Below are positions 7,037 through 9,658 of a stretch of DNA of 9,658 nt, piece after piece. Position 1 is the first letter of the stretch. Each line of letters begins with the position of its first letter. Under the pieces are notes generated by a model. That model had not been told where the DNA came from. It did not search any database and saw only the letters and a list, made by a program, of their open reading frames with translations. This DNA comes from JBHHXG01 sp046756985 (GTDB lineage: Bacteria > Pseudomonadota > Zetaproteobacteria > Mariprofundales > Mariprofundaceae): positions 1-9,658 of the forward strand of contig JBHHXG010000059.1 in NCBI GenBank assembly GCA_046756985.1. The letters run 5' to 3'. The position numbers and the translations under genes were made by a program.

Positions 7037-7403
7037 CTGTTATCCAGTCGGGATTTCAGTTTGGCACAGTAGGCCTGCTCGATTTCCATGCCTCTTCCTG
7101 GTCGCATCGTATCAAGGCGAGTGAGCAGATATCGCCGTCTTTTTTCTGCACGGCTGCGCTCTAATCTGTCGCCGGTCATGCGAATCAGTTCTTTGATGTC
7201 GGCGATCTCGCGACGCAATTTCATTTCTGGCGGCACAAAGCCGGCGTTTTGCAACATCCGGTAAGCCATGCGTATTGCGACAGGAACGAAAGGGTCATCA
7301 GCCTCAAGTTCCAACGGCTTGCCTTCACCTTCCAAATGATTGAATTCACCTTTACGCGTTGCTTGCAGATGTGTTGTTCAGCTAGTATGGCAATAATATT
7401 CAC
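7033..7403 (-). pseudogene. DUF1992 (DnaJ homologue C28-like) protein, interrupted by a one-base frameshift
   Basis: Two overlapping minus-strand frames together make one DUF1992 protein. The first (start GTG 7403) reads MNIIAILAEQHICKQRVK, the normal family N-terminus. The second carries KGEFNHLEGEGKPLELEADD, then PFVPVAIRMAYRMLQNAGF and PPEMKLRREI, which is the family core, and ends at TAG 7033. The switch falls at an AAA run (forward TTT at 7351-7353). Adding one A there restores an uninterrupted frame of about 123 residues with the expected spacing between AEQ and GEF, close to the size I recall for single-domain members such as E. coli YhdN. As given, translation from 7403 runs out of frame and ends near 7221. 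DUF1992 proteins have no firmly established function. The case could be a true one-base deletion, a homopolymer error in the assembly, or frameshifting at the A run. No Shine-Dalgarno is evident at the GTG. Confidence 0.8.
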
Positions 7404-7431
7404 AGGTAAATAATAGCGCGGTCAAGATGGG

Positions 7432-7449
7432 AGCGCATACAGCTGCGCT
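7432..7449. promoter_or_regulatory. Small inverted repeat, possible operator
   Basis: AGCGCA (7432-7437) and TGCGCT (7444-7449) form a perfect 6-bp inverted repeat with a 6-bp spacer in the 74-bp divergent gap between the DUF1992 gene and the ferredoxin gene. It ends 28 bp before the ferredoxin ATG and lies about 29-46 bp upstream of the DUF1992 GTG, a place where a regulator could act on both. It could also be chance or a weak hairpin. Confidence 0.25.
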
Positions 7450-7477
7450 AATCCGTTTAAGAGGCTAGGATCGCTGC

Positions 7478-7846
7478 ATGGATGCACGTTTGCAAAGAAA
7501 AGCAGAGTTGCTGGGTATTGGTGAGATCAAGCGGCATGTTTTTCTGTGTTGTGACCAGAGTAAGCCAAAATGCTGCGGTAAGGCAGCCGGAATGGAATCC
7601 TGGGAATATCTGAAACAGCGCTTGGCCGAGTTGGGCCTGAACGGCAGAAGCGGAATTTACCGTTCCAAAGTGAATTGCCTTCAGGTTTGTATGCAAGGTC
7701 CGGTTGCCGTCGTTTATCCGGAAGGCATCTGGTACCGCTCCTGCACGCCGGAGGTGCTGGAGCGCATCATTCAGGAACACCTGATCGGCGGCAGGCCCGT
7801 GAGCGACTTTCTGCTGGTTAATCGCAAACCCGGGACGGACGGATGA
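7478..7846 (+). CDS. Thioredoxin-like [2Fe-2S] ferredoxin
   Basis: A 122-residue soluble electron carrier of the thioredoxin-fold ferredoxin family (Aquifex/cyanobacterial type, related to the NuoE iron-sulfur domain). The N-terminal strand HVFLCCDQSKPKCCG holds cysteines 24, 25, 32 and 33. The second pair is C67-x3-C71 in the loop VNCLQVCMQGP, the typical C-x3-C of this fold. Which two of the four N-terminal cysteines bind the cluster is uncertain; one from each doublet is expected. GIWYRSCTPEVLERIIQEHL then gives the final strand and helix of the fold. Length is normal. AGGA (7467-7470) sits 7 nt before ATG 7478. The stop overlaps the start of the downstream lipoprotein gene (ATGA), which implies coupled translation, although one product is cytosolic and the other is predicted to be exported. 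Confidence 0.9.
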   Translation: MDARLQRKAELLGIGEIKRHVFLCCDQSKPKCCGKAAGMESWEYLKQRLAELGLNGRSGIYRSKVNCLQVCMQGPVAVVYPEGIWYRSCTPEVLERIIQEHLIGGRPVSDFLLVNRKPGTDG

Positions 7847-9351
7847 ATCTCGGGCTGCCTGTCCTCGGCTTGTTGCTGGGCGCGGTTCTGTCCGGATGCC
7901 AGGGCGGCATCGCCAGACACGCCGCACCGGAGGAGAGCGCGAAAAAACCAGCCCAAAGTGACCACGCACGACCTTCCGCGCATATCCTGGCCGTTGACAG
8001 CTCGGGCAATTACCTACCGATTTCGGATGATCTCAGGTTCCGAAGCGGTGATGGTAGAAGGCTGCTGAGGACGAATGCAGCAGGAGGATGTGTGTCGTTT
8101 CGGGCTCTCAACGACCACATCTCTGACATGTTCGCCCATATCGACGCCTCAGGAAAGAAGAAGCTGCTCATTTTCATTCACGGCGGCATGATCTCCATCC
8201 CGGAAAGCCTGAAACGGATCAAATCCCAGTATCGACAGATTCTTAACGGGAATGATGGCAGCTACCCGATATTCATTGTCTGGCGTTCAGGCCTTATGTC
8301 TTCTTACTGGGAGCAGTTATGTTGTATTCGCGGAGGCCAGTACAATGTGCCTCTGGGAACGGTGACCCTGCCGTTGTATTTGCTCAAGGATATCGGCGTG
8401 GCCGTTTTCAATGCGCCGCTGGCATGGGGGCATGCCACTTATGTTTACTGGTCGTCGATCGCGGAGAAGAAGAACGTGGCCGATGTCCGCGAGCTTCGTT
8501 GCGACGTTCAGTCCGCCTCCTCGCTGCACCACGCAAGGGGTGACGGGGTCAATTACTGCCATAAAGGCAACAAGGTGAAGGAAGAGAGAATCCTCCACGA
8601 TACCTTCAACTTCATCATGTTTTTTCCAAAAATGGTCACCATTCCCTTTGTCAGCAGCATGGGAAAAACCGGTTGGGACAATATGCTGCGCCGGACGGAA
8701 ACCCAGTTCCGCAATCCGATCGAGCTAAGCGATTCCAGCGATACCTGTGCAACCGAGGCCAGGGCCTTTAGCCGGGGAAGCGGAGCCACGTCCATATTTT
8801 TCAGTCGGCTGGAGCGCTATCTAGCCGACAGGAATATGGAGGTGTCCATTGTCGGCCACAGCATGGGCAGCATCATTGTCAACAAGACGCTGGAGTTGTA
8901 TCCTGACATTCGATACAGACATATCGTCTTCATGGCTGCAGCAGACAGCATCAACAACACCATTAATGCCCTCGGCGATTATATGCAGAAGCATCCGGAG
9001 ACCGAATTCTATAATGTCATGATGCATCCCCAGGCCGATGCCAACGAGATTCCGCGATATACATTCGGCATCGCCCCCAATGGGAGCTTGCTTGAATGGA
9101 TTGATGAAATGTACGGACCCAACCGCACCCGCCTAGATCTGACCGCTGGCAAGTGGTGGAACTCCAAGGATATCCTGCATCTGTTTCCGGATGACCCCCA
9201 GCTGAGAAAACGGATTCATATGAAGGTGTTCGGATTTTACGACAGGGACCCCGTCCACCACGGAGATTTCACCGAGATTGAGCTTCTGAAATATCCGTAC
9301 TGGGACCATCGTTTCTGGTGGCTTGAAGACGAGCTTTCCACTGGAAACTAA
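7843..9351 (+). CDS. Lipoprotein alpha/beta-hydrolase (putative serine esterase/lipase)
   Basis: A 502-residue predicted exported lipoprotein. A short signal peptide ends in the lipobox LSGC, with C19 as the acylated cysteine. Residue +2 is Gln, not Asp, so sorting to the outer membrane is expected in a Gram-negative. A polar linker (about 20-45) leads to a hydrolase domain. LLIFIHGG (108-115) fits the first core strand and oxyanion loop. GHSMGS (338-343) is the G-x-S-x-G nucleophile elbow with S340 as the likely catalytic serine. H472 or H473 in DPVHHGDF is the best candidate for the catalytic histidine; the acid is not clear. The roughly 220 residues between oxyanion loop and nucleophile are unusually long and would form a large insert or cap with several cysteines (including CC in QLCCIRGG). 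The substrate is unknown. The ATG overlaps the ferredoxin stop. A terminator begins directly at the gene's stop codon. Confidence 0.82.
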   Translation: MNLGLPVLGLLLGAVLSGCQGGIARHAAPEESAKKPAQSDHARPSAHILAVDSSGNYLPISDDLRFRSGDGRRLLRTNAAGGCVSFRALNDHISDMFAHIDASGKKKLLIFIHGGMISIPESLKRIKSQYRQILNGNDGSYPIFIVWRSGLMSSYWEQLCCIRGGQYNVPLGTVTLPLYLLKDIGVAVFNAPLAWGHATYVYWSSIAEKKNVADVRELRCDVQSASSLHHARGDGVNYCHKGNKVKEERILHDTFNFIMFFPKMVTIPFVSSMGKTGWDNMLRRTETQFRNPIELSDSSDTCATEARAFSRGSGATSIFFSRLERYLADRNMEVSIVGHSMGSIIVNKTLELYPDIRYRHIVFMAAADSINNTINALGDYMQKHPETEFYNVMMHPQADANEIPRYTFGIAPNGSLLEWIDEMYGPNRTRLDLTAGKWWNSKDILHLFPDDPQLRKRIHMKVFGFYDRDPVHHGDFTEIELLKYPYWDHRFWWLEDELSTGN

Positions 9352-9381
9352 AAAGGCGGGCGCTTTCGCAACCCGCCTTTT
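9351..9381. terminator. Bidirectional intrinsic terminator
   Basis: AAAAGGCGGG (9351-9360) pairs perfectly with CCCGCCTTTT (9372-9381) across an 11-nt loop. The stem carries A's on one side and T's on the other, so it works as a rho-independent terminator in both directions. It serves the lipoprotein gene, whose TAA it touches, and the convergent fba gene, which ends 20 nt away. Confidence 0.88.
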
Positions 9382-9400
9382 GGTTAGGAAGAAAAGCTGA

Positions 9401-9658
9401 TTAACTGTAGAAATCGATCATGATTTCAAGACGTTTCGGCGTGATCTTCGAGGCGTTACCTGCAGTACCAAAGGCTTCGTAACGCGCTTTACAAATATCC
9501 TTCATTGCTGCTGTGGAGGCTTTCAGGAACTTGCGCGGGTCGAAGTTGGCCTTGTTCTCATGCATAAACTTGCGAATCGCACCGGTAGAAGCCATGCGCA
9601 GATCGGTGTCAATATTGACCTTGGCCACGCCATGCTTGATACCCTCGACAATCTCTTC
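9401..9658 (-). CDS. fba: Class II fructose-1,6-bisphosphate aldolase, C-terminal part (5' end outside window)
   Basis: The last 85 codons of a class II aldolase, running off the right edge of the window with the frame open. The enzyme interconverts fructose 1,6-bisphosphate with glyceraldehyde 3-phosphate and dihydroxyacetone phosphate in glycolysis, gluconeogenesis and the Calvin cycle. GIKHGVAKVNIDTDLRMA contains the conserved NIDTD active-site loop. It is followed by FDPRKFLKASTAAMKDICKA and RYEAFGTAGNASKI, a C-terminus typical of the class IIB form found in many autotrophic and other proteobacteria (often named fba or cbbA). The stop is TAA (forward 9401-9403). It is convergent with the lipoprotein gene and shares its terminator. 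The GTG-initiated short frame inside it (start 9628) is not the true start, because conserved residues continue upstream to the window edge. Confidence 0.95.
   Translation of the reverse strand, partial: EEIVEGIKHGVAKVNIDTDLRMASTGAIRKFMHENKANFDPRKFLKASTAAMKDICKARYEAFGTAGNASKITPKRLEIMIDFYS

Noticed and set aside
7347..7357. Programmed ribosomal frameshift in the DUF1992 gene
   Set aside because: The site lacks a classical X-XXY-YYZ heptamer, and I see no evident stimulatory structure. A simple base deletion or sequencing error in an A run is more economical, so it is kept only as a minor alternative.
7457..7969. 170-residue minus-strand open frame across the ferredoxin and lipoprotein start
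   Set aside because: It is antisense to two genes with clear motifs (CxxxC and lipobox), and its product has no recognisable features.

Overview
The window looks like chromosomal sequence from a Gram-negative bacterium, most likely a pseudomonadote. The signs are an outer-membrane-type lipoprotein signal, a LemA/M48 membrane pair, periplasmic c-type cytochromes, and a class II fructose-bisphosphate aldolase of the type common in autotrophic proteobacteria. Two cytochrome genes next to each other plus such an aldolase would suit a chemolithoautotroph, for example a zetaproteobacterial or betaproteobacterial iron or sulfur oxidiser. That assignment is inference; nothing here fixes the genus.

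Layout from left to right. (1) At 3-134 lies the 3' end of a probable c-type cytochrome gene, followed by a strong hairpin, and then a five-CxxCH membrane-anchored multiheme cytochrome c (212-1456, +). (2) Tail-to-tail with it, and overlapping its end by 28 nt, is a two-gene unit on the minus strand: an ECF-type sigma factor (1715-2302) followed by a small zinc-finger putative anti-sigma factor (1429-1704). (3) Next is a class I SAM methyltransferase on the minus strand (2382-3128). (4) After a 119-bp divergent intergenic region comes a plus-strand unit: a UMF1-type major facilitator transporter (3248-4510), lemA (4507-5097, ATGA overlap) and a large membrane M48 metallopeptidase with a TerB-like tail (5114-7036). 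(5) On the minus strand at 7033-7403 is a DUF1992 (DnaJ-C28-like) gene that is broken, in the sequence as given, by a one-base frameshift. (6) A translationally coupled plus-strand pair follows: a thioredoxin-fold [2Fe-2S] ferredoxin (7478-7846) and a lipoprotein alpha/beta hydrolase (7843-9351). (7) A bidirectional terminator separates this pair from the 3' end of fba (9401-9658, minus strand, running off the window).

The clearest functional units are the sigma/anti-sigma pair, the LemA-M48 envelope pair with its transporter, and the ferredoxin-lipoprotein hydrolase pair. The last is the least expected combination. I see no tRNA, rRNA, CRISPR array, insertion sequence or phage gene, and no gene-free stretch longer than about 120 bases. 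I found no convincing case for an entirely new system. The best leads are the frameshifted DUF1992 gene, the ferredoxin-hydrolase coupling, and the cysteine-bearing sigma/zinc-finger pair beside the multiheme cytochrome.
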